64,000 nt of DNA from Ophioceras dolichostomum (GCA_003049485.1 PYST01000114.1:1-64000); one strand, 5' to 3'; positions 45,001 to 55,496 are shown, counted from the stretch's first letter. Notes: generated by a model from the letters alone, not told the origin. Numbers and translations: made by a program.

Positions 45001-48000
45001 ATGATGAGCACCGCTCGCGATCCCACGTCGCGGCTGCGCGCTGGGCTGAATCCTCTATTAACGACCTCACTCGGCATGTTCCCAAACCAAGCGAACACGC
45101 CTCTGTCCGCCATCTCCCTGAGCTCGCACAACGGCTTCGGCGCGATCCAAACGCCAGTCAGCGCCATCCAGCCTTACAACCCACAGGAATGGATATCATC
45201 ACCAATGCCGGGCTCTGAACGCAACAGCCAGCGGTTCTCCGGCGGTGAGCCGCAGGGTGAGTGTTCTTGTGTTCTTGTGGTCTTGTGTTCTTGTGGACCG
45301 CGACGGGGCCTCCGACCGAGCAGAGCCTCCCCCTATCTCCTCGTGAGTGATGTTGATGTACTCGTATCTAACCCATATCTCTCCACAGGGTCACCGCTGC
45401 CTCCCCCGCCATACTCGCCACCACGGAGTCAACACCCCCGGCCGCAGAGCCAGATGTACGAGCCCACACCGGCGAACATCTCGGCAGTGCGGTCGTCGGC
45501 ACCCAACATGCCGCGCCAGTCGCCAGAAGTGCAGCAGACGGCTAGCAACCCGGCATTTCCCCCACCTCCCGGTGGCGGACGCGGGCTGTCAAGGGAAAGG
45601 AGGTTTGGGATTGGGATTCCTTCGCTCAGGAGGAGATCCGACCGGGACTCGGCCGAGGCGACAACGCCTCCGGACACCCACGCGCCCATCCCCGCCATGT
45701 ACCCAACTCCTTCAGCACTGCAACCAATGCCATTACAGACACCTGCACGCCAACAGCACCCAGGGCCCCTGACCCTTCAAATACCGGAGTCGTCCGACTC
45801 TGAAGCAGGCCGCCTCAATAGCATCACTACGGCCCCTGGGTCCAGGAGAGCACAGTCAACCGGAGCAATCGGCACCCCAACCTCAGCCAGGTCAAGATCG
45901 GCCTCGCAGGTGAGGTGGGAGCCTGGCATGCCGGTGCCCCCCCCACCGCCTGGCCCTCCACCCCCTGGCGCAAGGTCTCAGAGCGTGTCCCGTCCGAACA
46001 GTGGGAGCGACCCAATCTCGTCCCCACCAACCAGGAGACCGCCGCCGAGCGGAGTCACAGCACTCGGCCCGGTGCCGCCGACTCCGGCCAACTGGACCGA
46101 GAACGAGGCCAACCAGTGCCGCACCCGCTCTCCACCGCCCAGTCGGTCGTCGCTAGCTGAGAGCTCAAGCGCCATCAGCAGCAGCACTAGCGGTGCAGGT
46201 GCGGCAGACTCTGCCGCCTCGTCATCTGTCCTTTCCAACGGACCCCCGTCCGCCGGGTTGTCCCGTAACGGGGCACTCAGGGGCGAGAAGACGCTTAGGG
46301 AAAGGAGGAACGAGAGCAGAACTCGAGGGGGAGTCCGCAACTCGATCGACGCGTCCTTCGATGCCAGCGCCCAGCAGCTTGCTGACATTGTGATCCCCGG
46401 CCCGGGGCAGCTGTCGCGACGGCTGACCATCGGAAGGGGCACGCCTAGGAGCGGCAAGTCCATGACTCACGAGCCGCCACAGAACAACAACAACAACGAC
46501 GAGTCGTCGCGGAACTCGACTCCTCGTGCGCCAGGATCAGCGTCACTTCAGCGCAGCTATCCTGAAACCCAGACACCTCCGTTCTCGCCTCGTCCGCAGA
46601 AGCCCTACCAGCTGGCGGATGCCCACTCGGCACCCCTGCACATCGCGCCCAAGGCACTGCCGACGCCACCACCCCATCACAGGTCGGCCTCAAACTCGCA
46701 GACCAGGCTTACCTTGGAGACGATCACGCCCGCACCGCTCTCGCCTCGTCTCGTGACCAAGGAGTCTGTGGTGAAGCAGACGCCGGACCAGTTCTGCCGC
46801 GGCACCATCGAGCGGTTCAAGCAGTTCGCGCACAAGGAGTCGGGCGCAGCCAACGATGCGGAGCGCGTGCGGCTATTCGCCGAGTTCATCGTCGCCGAGT
46901 CGCGCATCCGGCGCGAGCGGTATGCCGCGTCGATGGGCGCCATGGGCTCCGAGGTGCTGGACCTGACGCGCGACCTATTCCGCCCGATGCCACCCGCGGC
47001 CTCGGCGCGCAGGGAGTCGGTCACCTCACAGGCCAGCATCGCCGAGTTCACACCGCAGTCGTCAGAGCCGAGCCGGTCGCACCGCGGGTCCATGGGTTCC
47101 GTGCACCGCGAGCCATTCCACCAGATGATCCAGACGCCCAACGATTCAGCCGGCCAGGGCCAGAGCCAGTCCAACTCGGCACCCCCCTCGGCTGGTCTGC
47201 CGCCGGGTTCACCGATGGCCGGTCCCCCCTCCAACGCGAACTGGCAGCAGCCCGCGACGGCGAACTACATGCCCTCGCTCTCGCCCATCCTCAGCATGAG
47301 CATCAGCGACGTCTACGACGAGGACGACTCGCGCGGCCGCCCGGCCAGCCGTTGGTGGGAGGCCGAGTCCAACGGCGCGCCGTCGATGCGCATCGAGCGG
47401 TCCAAGCGCGAGTCCAAGTACATGGGCGTCGGCAACAAGGAGGCCCGCGAGGCGCTCCAGTGGGCCGACGACCCGGCCGACTCGCTCTCGCTCGCCACCG
47501 CCAGCCACCGCGACTCGGCCGCCACCACGACTGCCACCAGCTCGAGCGACTACCCTCCAGAGAAGACGGGGTGGCACGATGTCGCCTCTGGTGCTGCCGT
47601 GCCCTCTCCTTCAGACTCCTCTGCCGCAGCATACCACCAGCAGACCTTGACACCCCCGCCACAACAACAAAACCACCTCCGCAACTCCCTCCTCTCCAAC
47701 CTCTCCACCCCAGGCACCAGCACGGGTCCTCCCACCGGCTCCAACGGTCCCCCATCCCCACCCCAACTAGACGTCTCCCGCCTGGTCACCCTCCCACCCC
47801 CATACCCGCGCCACCACCCCGCCGTGAACAACTCGCACCCCGAACTCTCCTCCATCCGCTCATCCGTGCGCTCGCTCTCCGACCTCTCCGACGTCGAGGC
47901 CCTCAAGACTCGCAGCGCCGCCGAGTCCCGCAAGATGCGCGACGACTCCGCCGCCGCCTCCAAGAAGCGCGTCGCTTCTCTGCGTGCGAACCTCCAGTCC

Positions 48001-49062
48001 GAAATCGCCCGGGGCAACATGTCCTACGCCGAAGCGGCCTCCATCGAGGCCGACTCGGCCGAGGCCGAGAAGGTCGCGCTGAGGGACCTGGAGAGGGCCG
48101 ACTTCGAGCGCTTCCAGCAGGTGGTCGTCGCGCCCGCCAACGAGATGCTGACGCAGCGCATCAACAAGGCCTCCGCACTATTCGACGAGCTGAGGGGACG
48201 CCTGTTCGACGAGGCGAGGGCCATGGGCGCCGACCCGAACGTCGCGCAGGAGGAAGGGGACGAGCGGCCGGAGCTGCTCGAGAAGCTGACGCTGTTGAAG
48301 TGGATCTTCGAGGCGCGCGAGGGCCTGCACAGGGCGATTTTCGATCTGCTCTCTGACCGGAATGACCGCTACAGAGAGGTCGTGCTTACACCTTACAGGC
48401 TCTCGCGCAACGAGGAGAAGCTCGCGAACGCGAAGGCGTTCTTCACGGACGACACGGCGAAACGAGCGGCGGCCTTTACGGGAGAGACGCTGCAGCGCGC
48501 GAGGGAGTTCCGGGACGTCGTGGAGGAGAACGTGTCGCGCGGGGTCGAGGTGCAGCTCAATGCCTTTTGGGACATCGCGCCCCCGCTCAAAAGCCTCCTC
48601 GATGAGATACCGGCTACACTCCAGGGCTTCAGGGTGCGCGTCCCGCAGGCCGAGCTGCTGGAGACCCCGTCCTACGCGCAGCACCCGATGCAGTACCTGT
48701 TCTCGCTGCTGCTGCACGCGGAGAAGTCGACGTACCAGTTCATCGAGTCCCAGACGAACCTGCTGTGCCTGCTGCACGAGGTGAAGGAGGCGGTGGCGAA
48801 CGCGAGGGCGAGGAACGCGGAGGCGGAGAGGGTTGCTGGCGTGGAGGGCACGGAGGGGGAGGACGTGGGGAGGATGAGGGAGGAGGAGGGGAGGAGGCTG
48901 ACGGCCGATTTGAAGGAGAAGGTGAGGCTTGTGCAGGATCAGTGGAATGGTGCTCTTGGGGACACGGTTGTGGGCGTGAAGGAGAGGGTGGGGGAGTGGT
49001 TGCTGCAGACGGGTGGGTGGGATGAGAGTTTGGAGGAGGGTGCTGTTGGGGGTGTGCTTTGA
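45001..49062 (+). CDS. Large disordered/coiled-coil protein of unknown function
   Basis: Two exons (45001-45256 and 45389-49062) give 1309 residues. The ATG at 45001 is the first in frame and gives MMSTARDPTSRLRAGLNPLL; the adjacent ATG at 45004 is equally likely. The N-terminal two thirds are rich in Pro, Ser, Gln and Thr, with proline runs (SPLPPPPYSPPR), and look disordered. A helical segment lies near PDQFCRGTIERFKQFAHKES and the following 70 residues. The last third (from about residue 930) is strongly helical, with KKRVASLRANLQSEIARGN and NEMLTQRINKASALFDELRG, and probably coiled-coil. No catalytic motif was recognised. The intron 45257-45388 has a GTGAGT donor, an ATCTAAC branch site and an ACAG acceptor, but is 132 nt long and free of stops, so its retention would add 44 residues without breaking the frame. 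I infer a scaffold or cytoskeletal/trafficking adaptor. Confidence 0.8.
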   Translation: MMSTARDPTSRLRAGLNPLLTTSLGMFPNQANTPLSAISLSSHNGFGAIQTPVSAIQPYNPQEWISSPMPGSERNSQRFSGGEPQGECSCVLVVLCSCGPRRGLRPSRASPYLLVSDVDVLVSNPYLSTGSPLPPPPYSPPRSQHPRPQSQMYEPTPANISAVRSSAPNMPRQSPEVQQTASNPAFPPPPGGGRGLSRERRFGIGIPSLRRRSDRDSAEATTPPDTHAPIPAMYPTPSALQPMPLQTPARQQHPGPLTLQIPESSDSEAGRLNSITTAPGSRRAQSTGAIGTPTSARSRSASQVRWEPGMPVPPPPPGPPPPGARSQSVSRPNSGSDPISSPPTRRPPPSGVTALGPVPPTPANWTENEANQCRTRSPPPSRSSLAESSSAISSSTSGAGAADSAASSSVLSNGPPSAGLSRNGALRGEKTLRERRNESRTRGGVRNSIDASFDASAQQLADIVIPGPGQLSRRLTIGRGTPRSGKSMTHEPPQNNNNNDESSRNSTPRAPGSASLQRSYPETQTPPFSPRPQKPYQLADAHSAPLHIAPKALPTPPPHHRSASNSQTRLTLETITPAPLSPRLVTKESVVKQTPDQFCRGTIERFKQFAHKESGAANDAERVRLFAEFIVAESRIRRERYAASMGAMGSEVLDLTRDLFRPMPPAASARRESVTSQASIAEFTPQSSEPSRSHRGSMGSVHREPFHQMIQTPNDSAGQGQSQSNSAPPSAGLPPGSPMAGPPSNANWQQPATANYMPSLSPILSMSISDVYDEDDSRGRPASRWWEAESNGAPSMRIERSKRESKYMGVGNKEAREALQWADDPADSLSLATASHRDSAATTTATSSSDYPPEKTGWHDVASGAAVPSPSDSSAAAYHQQTLTPPPQQQNHLRNSLLSNLSTPGTSTGPPTGSNGPPSPPQLDVSRLVTLPPPYPRHHPAVNNSHPELSSIRSSVRSLSDLSDVEALKTRSAAESRKMRDDSAAASKKRVASLRANLQSEIARGNMSYAEAASIEADSAEAEKVALRDLERADFERFQQVVVAPANEMLTQRINKASALFDELRGRLFDEARAMGADPNVAQEEGDERPELLEKLTLLKWIFEAREGLHRAIFDLLSDRNDRYREVVLTPYRLSRNEEKLANAKAFFTDDTAKRAAAFTGETLQRAREFRDVVEENVSRGVEVQLNAFWDIAPPLKSLLDEIPATLQGFRVRVPQAELLETPSYAQHPMQYLFSLLLHAEKSTYQFIESQTNLLCLLHEVKEAVANARARNAEAERVAGVEGTEGEDVGRMREEEGRRLTADLKEKVRLVQDQWNGALGDTVVGVKERVGEWLLQTGGWDESLEEGAVGGVL

Positions 49063-50090
49063 GAGTTGAGTTTGAGTGGAAGTTGAGTTTCCCCCGGGAG
49101 AGAGAGGAATGATGGATGCTGGAGGAGGAGGAACGTGAGATACCCCTTGTTGTTGTTTTTTCCTGATCATACACGCGCGCGCGCGCTTGTTGTCCTACCT
49201 GCCCCTGACAATGTTTCTGTTTTCCTCTCCGTGTCCCCATATACTGTGTGCTGTCCCTTCTTTCTCCTTTCCTTCCACTGCAAACCATCATCAAACTCCT
49301 ACATTCCCCAGTCCCATCCCTGTCACAGGGACGGACCACACACACACTCTCTATATCTCCTTCTCTTTGCTTCCTTTGATGAGACGCATCTTCACTTCTA
49401 CACGTACATATTGCATCGGGTGTTGGGTAATTTTGGAAAGACAAAGAGAAGGAGAGGCGGGTTTGGTGCACGTTATTTTATACCTGCACTCGCTCCACGT
49501 TCAGACAGACTGCGACCGAGTGGCATTGTTTTTTTTTTTGTTTCTTTTTCTTGCAAACGCCTTTTTACATTTCAATGTGCTCATGATCTCTTAGATAGCC
49601 TGACTGGGTAGCTTAGCTTCCATCACCCTGACAGCTTCGATGTACTGTCAGGGACTTCTCTCGTCAATATGAGTGCTGCCGTTGAAACAAATAGGAACCA
49701 GTTGCCTCCACATACACTGCCGTCCATATATGAAAAGGTCTCAAGGCCTGTGTGAGCTCCTTTGTGAGAACGCTGCATTTGACTCGACCTGCGCATAGCC
49801 CCCAAAAACATCAACGCTATATCGTTACATGTAAGGTAGGAACCTAGAGTATCGCTCCTTCGAGTATTACCGTTCCAACTACCTAGCTAGTCGTATCGTG
49901 GCTGTAGCTACCCATCTCCAGATACTCTCAATTGGCGGGAAGGCCCTCCTTGCGACACGGGGAAGGCATGCGTGTCATGGCTTCCTATGCCTCCTCCCTA
50001 TGGCATCACCGACCAACCCCTTCCATCGATGATATCCCCTCTGGTCAGGCGGGATGGGGTATCTTGTGCCGTTGTATCTTTCGATTGGTT
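49063..50090. other. Intergenic region between convergent genes
   Basis: Contains a (CG)n run near 49175-49185 and T-rich tracts near 49530-49550 that fit 3' UTR sequence. No gene seen. Confidence 0.5.
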
Positions 50091-50522
50091 TCATTCCACC
50101 TTCCCACCGTACTCTATCGGCAAATCCATCCCCACCCGCCGCGCGGTCAGGCGCACCCTCGTCTCCTCGTCCATGCCCATGCCCGGGTTGTAGCGCTCCA
50201 GCAGGGCGGCGTACGTGCGCTGGGCGCGGAAGTAGGCGACGTACTGCTCGGCATGGGCGACGGCTTTGTGCTGCTGTTGTGGGGATAGCGTTGTTGTTGT
50301 TGTGGAGGACAAGGGGGGAGGCGGCGCTGACGAGGACGAGGAGGAGGAGGGGGACGAAGCTTTTATTGATGGTGACAATGGGGATGATGGCTCGAAGTGG
50401 CTTCGTAGTCGCTGGTGGAGGGGTTTCGGCTCGCTCGAGAGGAGTGTGCGGGGCGGGAGCTCTCGCAGGAAGGAGCGGTACAGGGACCGTATGGCCGAGG
50501 GATGTGGTGGTTTGGTCGCCAT
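50091..50522 (-). CDS. fmc1: ATP synthase assembly factor Fmc1 (LYR family)
   Basis: A single exon of 143 residues from the ATG at 50522. The N-terminal helix IRSLYRSFLRELP carries the LYR motif (residues 14-16), which LYR proteins use to bind mitochondrial acyl carrier protein. Fmc1 helps Atp12 assemble the F1 sector of mitochondrial ATP synthase. The C-terminal half has the family-like AEQYVAYFRAQRTYAALLER and NPGMGM, ending in a charged tail. A Ser/Pro/Thr-rich low-complexity linker separates the two helical parts, making this copy longer than many. Upstream in-frame Met codons exist (50606), but the segment they add has no conserved look. The gene is divergent from the EngB-type GTPase gene with only 280 bp between the starts. 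Confidence 0.85.
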   Translation of the reverse strand: MATKPPHPSAIRSLYRSFLRELPPRTLLSSEPKPLHQRLRSHFEPSSPLSPSIKASSPSSSSSSSAPPPPLSSTTTTTLSPQQQHKAVAHAEQYVAYFRAQRTYAALLERYNPGMGMDEETRVRLTARRVGMDLPIEYGGKVE

Positions 50523-50802
50523 TGCTGGTGACGGAGGTTGGTTGGGACAGTCTGTGGTGATCGGGGGGGCGAGGTCGTGATCGTTGATTTCGGCACCAAA
50601 AATCATCCTCCTTGAAGCGTCTTATCGCTTATCGATAGACTAATTACGGGGCAAGTGGTCTTATTGGCCAATAGATAAGCGATATCGACACCATGGAACC
50701 GACCTACCTCTGGCGAAATTTTGGGAACGAGTCAATCCAAATTAAGGCTACCATCTGTATACATTCCATCTTGATCCATTGCTAAGACAAACCGCAGGAA
50801 AG
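50523..50802. promoter_or_regulatory. Divergent promoter of fmc1 and the EngB-type GTPase gene
   Basis: The region between the two start codons contains an inverted repeat ATCGCTTATC (50624-50633) and GATAAGCGAT (50674-50683), 40 bp apart; each arm includes a GATAAG-type site. Between the arms an ATTGG (50663-50667) is an inverted CCAAT box, the core site of the HAP complex that controls respiratory genes in fungi. Both flanking genes encode likely mitochondrial proteins. The sequence signals are direct; the regulatory reading is inference. Confidence 0.55.
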
Positions 50803-52407
50803 ATGGCTTCCAGGGGCTCTCTGAACCTGGGCGCTTTGCCCTGCTCATTAAGACCAGTTGTAATGGCATCTATAAGCTCCCGTTTGCTGCTAATACCTGC
50901 GCGTTTAGCATCAACATCGGCATCGAATTCGTCCATATCCTCCTCCTCCGCCACCCGTTCATCGAACCCCTCTGCACTTCGAGCAGTGTCCTTCGTGCCC
51001 GGCCCGTCCAACATACCCGGCGCCCCTCTAGCGATACTCGCCAAGCCTCCACGCACCAAAGACGTTCGGAAAGCAAACGAAGTGTTTTTACCAGACGACA
51101 CCCGGCTTGCGGCCGAATTCCTCTACTCGGTCCCTCACTTCAGGGACCTCCCGATGAACACGACCGTACCAGAAGTCTGCATCCTAGGCCGCTCCAACGT
51201 CGGCAAGTCGACGCTGATCAACGCGCTCGCGGGCATGGACGGGTCCAAGGCGGGCCGCGTGGCGAAGACGCAGGCAAAGAAAGGGGTTGGACTAGCCGTC
51301 ACTAGCTCGACCGCTGGTTCTACGCGAACCATGAACGGCTACGGCTTCGGCCCTCCACCACCCCCATCAGCGCACAAGCAGGAAGATGAGACCCCGAAGA
51401 GGGACGACGTCGTCGGCGGCAGGTCAAGGGGGCAGGTCCGCAAGGACGCAAAAGCCAAATCCCGCGCCGCCGAGAAGCACCGCCACTCGCTCATTCTGGT
51501 CGACATGCCAGGCTACGGCCTTAGCTCGCAGGAGTCGTGGGGCGACGAGATCCAGAAGTACTTCGCGCGGAGGAAGATGCTGCGCGGCGCGGTGCTGCTC
51601 ATCGACGCGAGCGTCGGCATCAAGGTCGGGGACCGCACGCTGCTCAAGCTGCTCTGCAGCTCCGGGGTGCGTACGGCCGTCGTCCTTACCAAGGGCGACA
51701 AGCTGGTCCCCCCTTCGGCCGCTTCTTCTTTTGCTTCTTCGCTTGCCGACGAGGCTTTCCGGAACAACAGGGACAATCGGCCCGGCGAATTTCCTGGTGC
51801 TGCTTCCGATCCCGCTTCTGACGGCTCCGCCGGGAGTGCTCGCGATGGAGTGAAGGAGACCACCGTCGCTAACGAGAAGGACAAGGGGAAGAAGGACAAA
51901 GACAAGGAGCCGAGGCAGGCGCTGGAGACCGCATGCAAGTGGATTTGGAACCATCTGGACTCTGTCAGTCGGAAGAACACCTACTGGAGGTGGGAGAACG
52001 ACATCTTCGTCACCGGTGCGGGGGATCCGAGGGCTGGCGGGTTTGGTGTCGCCGGGGCGCGCCTGGCCATCTGTCGGCTCGCCGGCCTGGTTAAGACCCC
52101 GCCGGCTGTCAAGGAGCTGAACGGGCAGAAGAAGGACGCCGGTGGGGAAGCAGCATCTCAGTCGCTCTTGTCGTCGCCAGAGACCGTCCCCTTCAACGAC
52201 ATAACGTGGTCTCTTGAGTCATCTTCGTCAGGAACCTCTACTGTGGCTTCAGGAAGGGAACAGACGCCGTCGGAAGTATTCTTCGACGATTACTTTGGAG
52301 AATCGGCCCATGCTGCTGGACGATCTGAAGGCGTGACGGACCGGAGGCAGAAGCGGCGGCAGTTGCGAGAGCAGCTACGGGAGAATCGGAGGCGCGCACA
52401 GTTTTGA
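50803..52407 (+). CDS. EngB/YihA-type GTPase, probably mitochondrial
   Basis: A single exon of 534 residues from the ATG at 50803, or 514 from the ATG at 50863. The latter gives MASISSRLLLIPARLASTSA, a good mitochondrial presequence, and I favour it. With the 50803 start, the P-loop GRSNVGKS begins at residue 129, the G3 motif DMPGYG at 234 and the G4 motif TKGD at 296. This matches the TrmE-Era-EngA-EngB-Septin class; bacterial EngB/YsxC assembles the large ribosomal subunit, so a role in mitoribosome biogenesis is inferred. Between P-loop and G3 there is an added charged insert of about 40-50 residues (around QEDETPKRDDVVGGRSRG), and after G4 a Ser/Asp/Lys-rich insert of about 80. The basic C-terminus ends RREQLRENRRRAQF-like. 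It converges with the Swf1 gene, 296 bp away. Confidence 0.88.
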   Translation: MASRGSLNLGALPCSLRPVVMASISSRLLLIPARLASTSASNSSISSSSATRSSNPSALRAVSFVPGPSNIPGAPLAILAKPPRTKDVRKANEVFLPDDTRLAAEFLYSVPHFRDLPMNTTVPEVCILGRSNVGKSTLINALAGMDGSKAGRVAKTQAKKGVGLAVTSSTAGSTRTMNGYGFGPPPPPSAHKQEDETPKRDDVVGGRSRGQVRKDAKAKSRAAEKHRHSLILVDMPGYGLSSQESWGDEIQKYFARRKMLRGAVLLIDASVGIKVGDRTLLKLLCSSGVRTAVVLTKGDKLVPPSAASSFASSLADEAFRNNRDNRPGEFPGAASDPASDGSAGSARDGVKETTVANEKDKGKKDKDKEPRQALETACKWIWNHLDSVSRKNTYWRWENDIFVTGAGDPRAGGFGVAGARLAICRLAGLVKTPPAVKELNGQKKDAGGEAASQSLLSSPETVPFNDITWSLESSSSGTSTVASGREQTPSEVFFDDYFGESAHAAGRSEGVTDRRQKRRQLREQLRENRRRAQF

Positions 52408-52703
52408 GCGTCGTTCTCCTCTCGGAGGCATCAAACTAGAGTGAAAGAGGGGGCATGAAGCAAACAGCTTCGTTTGTGTACGAAACGGTGTATAATTACT
52501 TTTTCTGTTCTCGTGTACATTCATTGGAATACCTCTGCGGTTGAGACCCTTCGGTTGGCACGCGAGGTATTAAGTTGTATTATAGATAGATCGCTACAGA
52601 TCCACAAACGCCATGCGACTTGGCTCCTAGACCGCCGACCAAGGCAACCTAGATAGGTAACTGGTAGGTAGATACTGTCAAATGAGAGAAAAAGACGTCT
52701 ATA

Positions 52704-54208
52704 TCATCTCCTCCCCTTCCTCCCTCTCCTCCCCCGAAACCGACTCTCAGAACTTGACATCTCGCTCGCCGACGATGCCGAAACAGAAGTGGCTGGGACG
52801 CGCGAGACGCTCCCCGGCGCGAAGATGTCGAGCAGGTTATCCCAAAACCCAAGGTCGTACAGGTTCTCGACGTGCTTCAGCTTCCACACCCTCTCCCACT
52901 CGCCCTCTCCCGGGAACAGGGAGCCGAACCCTTCCGTGGCCGGCGGCGGCTCGCCGTTGGTGCTGCGCACCAGGATCTGCTCCGAGTCGACGGGCCAGCG
53001 CGTCCACTGCGGCTCGATGCGCGGGTCGGGCCTGCGCCCGGGCGGCAAGGGCCGCTTGAAGGCGATGCCGTCGCGCATGTCCTCGGCCAGGTCGGACCAC
53101 TTCAGGGACTCGTTGGTGGTCACGCCGCCCCAGACGTTCCAGAGGTTGTAGGCCAGCAGGCCCCAGACAAGCGGGGTGGTCAGCAGCGCGAGCAGGCCCA
53201 CGGCGCCCAGCGCGGTCTGCTGGTGCAGGCCCCAGGCCCAGAGGAAGACGTAGCGCTGGAACTCGAGCTTGCTGGAGTCGACGTCCGTGGCGCGCCACCA
53301 CGCGACGGAGAACCCGGGGATGTGGGCGCGCACGGGCCGCAGGACCAGGGAGGTCGCGAGGAGCCCGCCCCAGAGGGTGAGGACGGCGGTGCTGAGGAGC
53401 AGGAGGAAGAACCAGTGCGTGTTGCCGGACCCGACGCAGTTGTTGATGAAGATGCAGTGGTGGTCCAGCCGGCCGATGCAGCGCTTGCAGATGCCGCAGT
53501 GCTTGCTGCGCGCCGGCTTGAGGAGGTTGCAGGTCCGGCAGAGCGTGCCCGGGTGGAAGAGCGTGAAGTCGTAGGGGTAGACGGCCATGTGTGCGGCGTG
53601 GCTGTCGCGGGTGACCACGCCCGGGTCTGAGTAGGCGGCCAGATAGAGGAAGATGTAGGGGAGCGCCACGGCGACGGACACGGTCGCCTGCTGGAATGCG
53701 GTGAGCTGGTGCCATGCTCCTGGGAGGGCGAAGCACTCCGATACGAAGAGCAGGAGGAAGAAAAATATCTTTTGTTGCGTGTAGGTATGCATGTTAGAGA
53801 GATTTGTTGGGTGCTTTGGCAACGTTCAGCGGTATCAGGGGGTTGAGGTTGGTCGTCCATACCAGCACGGTGGGGTGTTTGTCGTTCATGAGATACCTCC
53901 CCCAGCGGAGGAGGGACGAAGAGAACCTCCCCGATGTAAGTTTCTGGTCAAGTGCCAGGATTCCTTGTGGGATATGCACCCATATTAAGCGGTGTAGGAA
54001 CGAGATAGGCGTTCGTCTGTGGATGGGTAAGGAAGGATGTCAGCCAGGCGCTGATCTGATGAGAGTGCAGCCTCCCAACTGAAGGAGCTTTTGCAAGTAC
54101 ATAAGTTAGGGGTTCAAACCTGAAAATCGGTAGCCTGCCAAAGAATGCGACAAAGACCATAAAACTCACGCCGAGCACGAAGGCGGTGATTTTTGCGATA
54201 ATACCCAT
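52704..54208 (-). CDS. swf1: Palmitoyltransferase Swf1 (DHHC family)
   Basis: Three exons (54208-54120, 54016-53863, 53768-52704) give 435 residues. Swf1 palmitoylates cysteines next to transmembrane segments of SNAREs in the ER. The protein starts MGIIAKITAFVLGVSFMVFV, a membrane helix, then FFGRLPIFR joined to RTPISFLHRLIWVHIPQG, which is typical of Swf1. The next helices include IFFFLLLFVSECFALPGAWH. The Cys-rich domain has CRTCNLLKPARSKHCGICKRC, and the catalytic DHHC is at residues 183-186 (DHHCIFINNCVG). Two more membrane segments and an NxxE-like downstream region follow, with a basic Ser-rich tail. The first intron (54017-54119) has a weak donor, GTTTGA, accepted because it alone joins the conserved text. 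The second intron is 53769-53862 (donor GTATGG). The gene diverges from rap1 across 1.3 kb. Confidence 0.93.
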
Positions 54209-54338
54209 CTTTGCAGAATACCTAGAGAGGTACACTAATGATGCTCTACAATGGACGAGGCTGCCTGCGAATCTGTCACAGCGTCATGATACAGCGTGTC
54301 ATGTGCCCTCCATCTACCAAACAAAGCGTGGGGGTAGA

Positions 54339-54449
<111 letters not shown>

Positions 54450-55402
54450 TTAAAATGAGATCGCGATGAAAGAAATAGTTAAAACAACTGTAGTCAGACT
54501 GGTCGACGAGCTGTCATCTGGGTGAGTGAGGCTGTGGGCGGCTCGTGGCGTGCGGTGAGACAGGTAATCCAGTCAGTTGGGTCCGGCTGAGTTGGTCACC
54601 AGCGGTCGTGTGCGTGCCACGGCCGCAGGAGAGCAACGTCACAGGGTTTTCTCTGCTATTCGCAAGCCCGGCGCATCGCGTCGTTTCGCTGCCCCCCTTT
54701 GTAGAAGAAAGTTCTGAGAAACTCCCTCGAGGGAATAGGTTTTGTTATTGTTGATGTTGGCTGAGCAGCGACTCGAGGCATCAAAGCGGCTGAGCTGGAC
54801 TTAACACCCACCCTGCGCTCAGCTGTGGACTAGTGACGCCGTTAGTTGAATATTTGGTGGGGCTTACCACGTGGCTGGGCGGTAACTTTGGGCAATCGTT
54901 AAAGCGGGGTGTTCCCTGGCAGCTCCAAGAACTGCCCCACTCCAAATACCAAAACCGTTCACGACTGTCACGCGTCTCATTGAGAACAAGCGACCCAAGA
55001 CAAGAGCAAACGTCGTCAAAGATCAGCTGTCAATCCAAGACCTGCCTTCGCCTAGTTTTCAGTCGCAGTATATATGCTACAGCTGTCGTCTCTCCAAGGG
55101 GACTTCCCCCCAGAACTTTCTACCGGCCATACAATTTTCGTTCGTTGCGCGCGGACATCCAACTAGGATTTCTCACGCGTGTCACTAAGCTTTCCCAGTC
55201 CGTCTATTGGGAGCAGCTCCCGAACTTACAGGAAGCGGCCTCGCCTGCCAGCCTGGTTTTGCGATCCAATGAATTTTTTCTCTCATCCCTGGGATCTAGT
55301 TTATTGCAGCGCACATCCATCGCAGTCACCACTCCTTCTCTGCTTGCAGCGTTTGCTTTCAGTGGACCGTTTTCGAATCTTGTCGGGTGGGAGCGAAGCT
55401 CC

Positions 55403-55413
55403 GGGTTAGGGTT
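55403..55413 (+). promoter_or_regulatory. Telomere-repeat-like element upstream of rap1
   Basis: GGGTTAGGGTT, almost two units of the TTAGGG fungal telomere repeat, lies 84 bp before the rap1 ATG. Myb-type telomere-repeat binding proteins such as Tbf1 use such sites in promoters, so regulation of a telomere gene by a telomere-binding factor is plausible. A chance match is possible. Confidence 0.4.
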
Positions 55414-55496
55414 GTCGGGAGCTCCAGTGGTAGGGACCGGCGAACGTGGAACCTGGTCCGCCTGGCAAGCCACCACCAGCGCCTCGAGCAGCAAGG

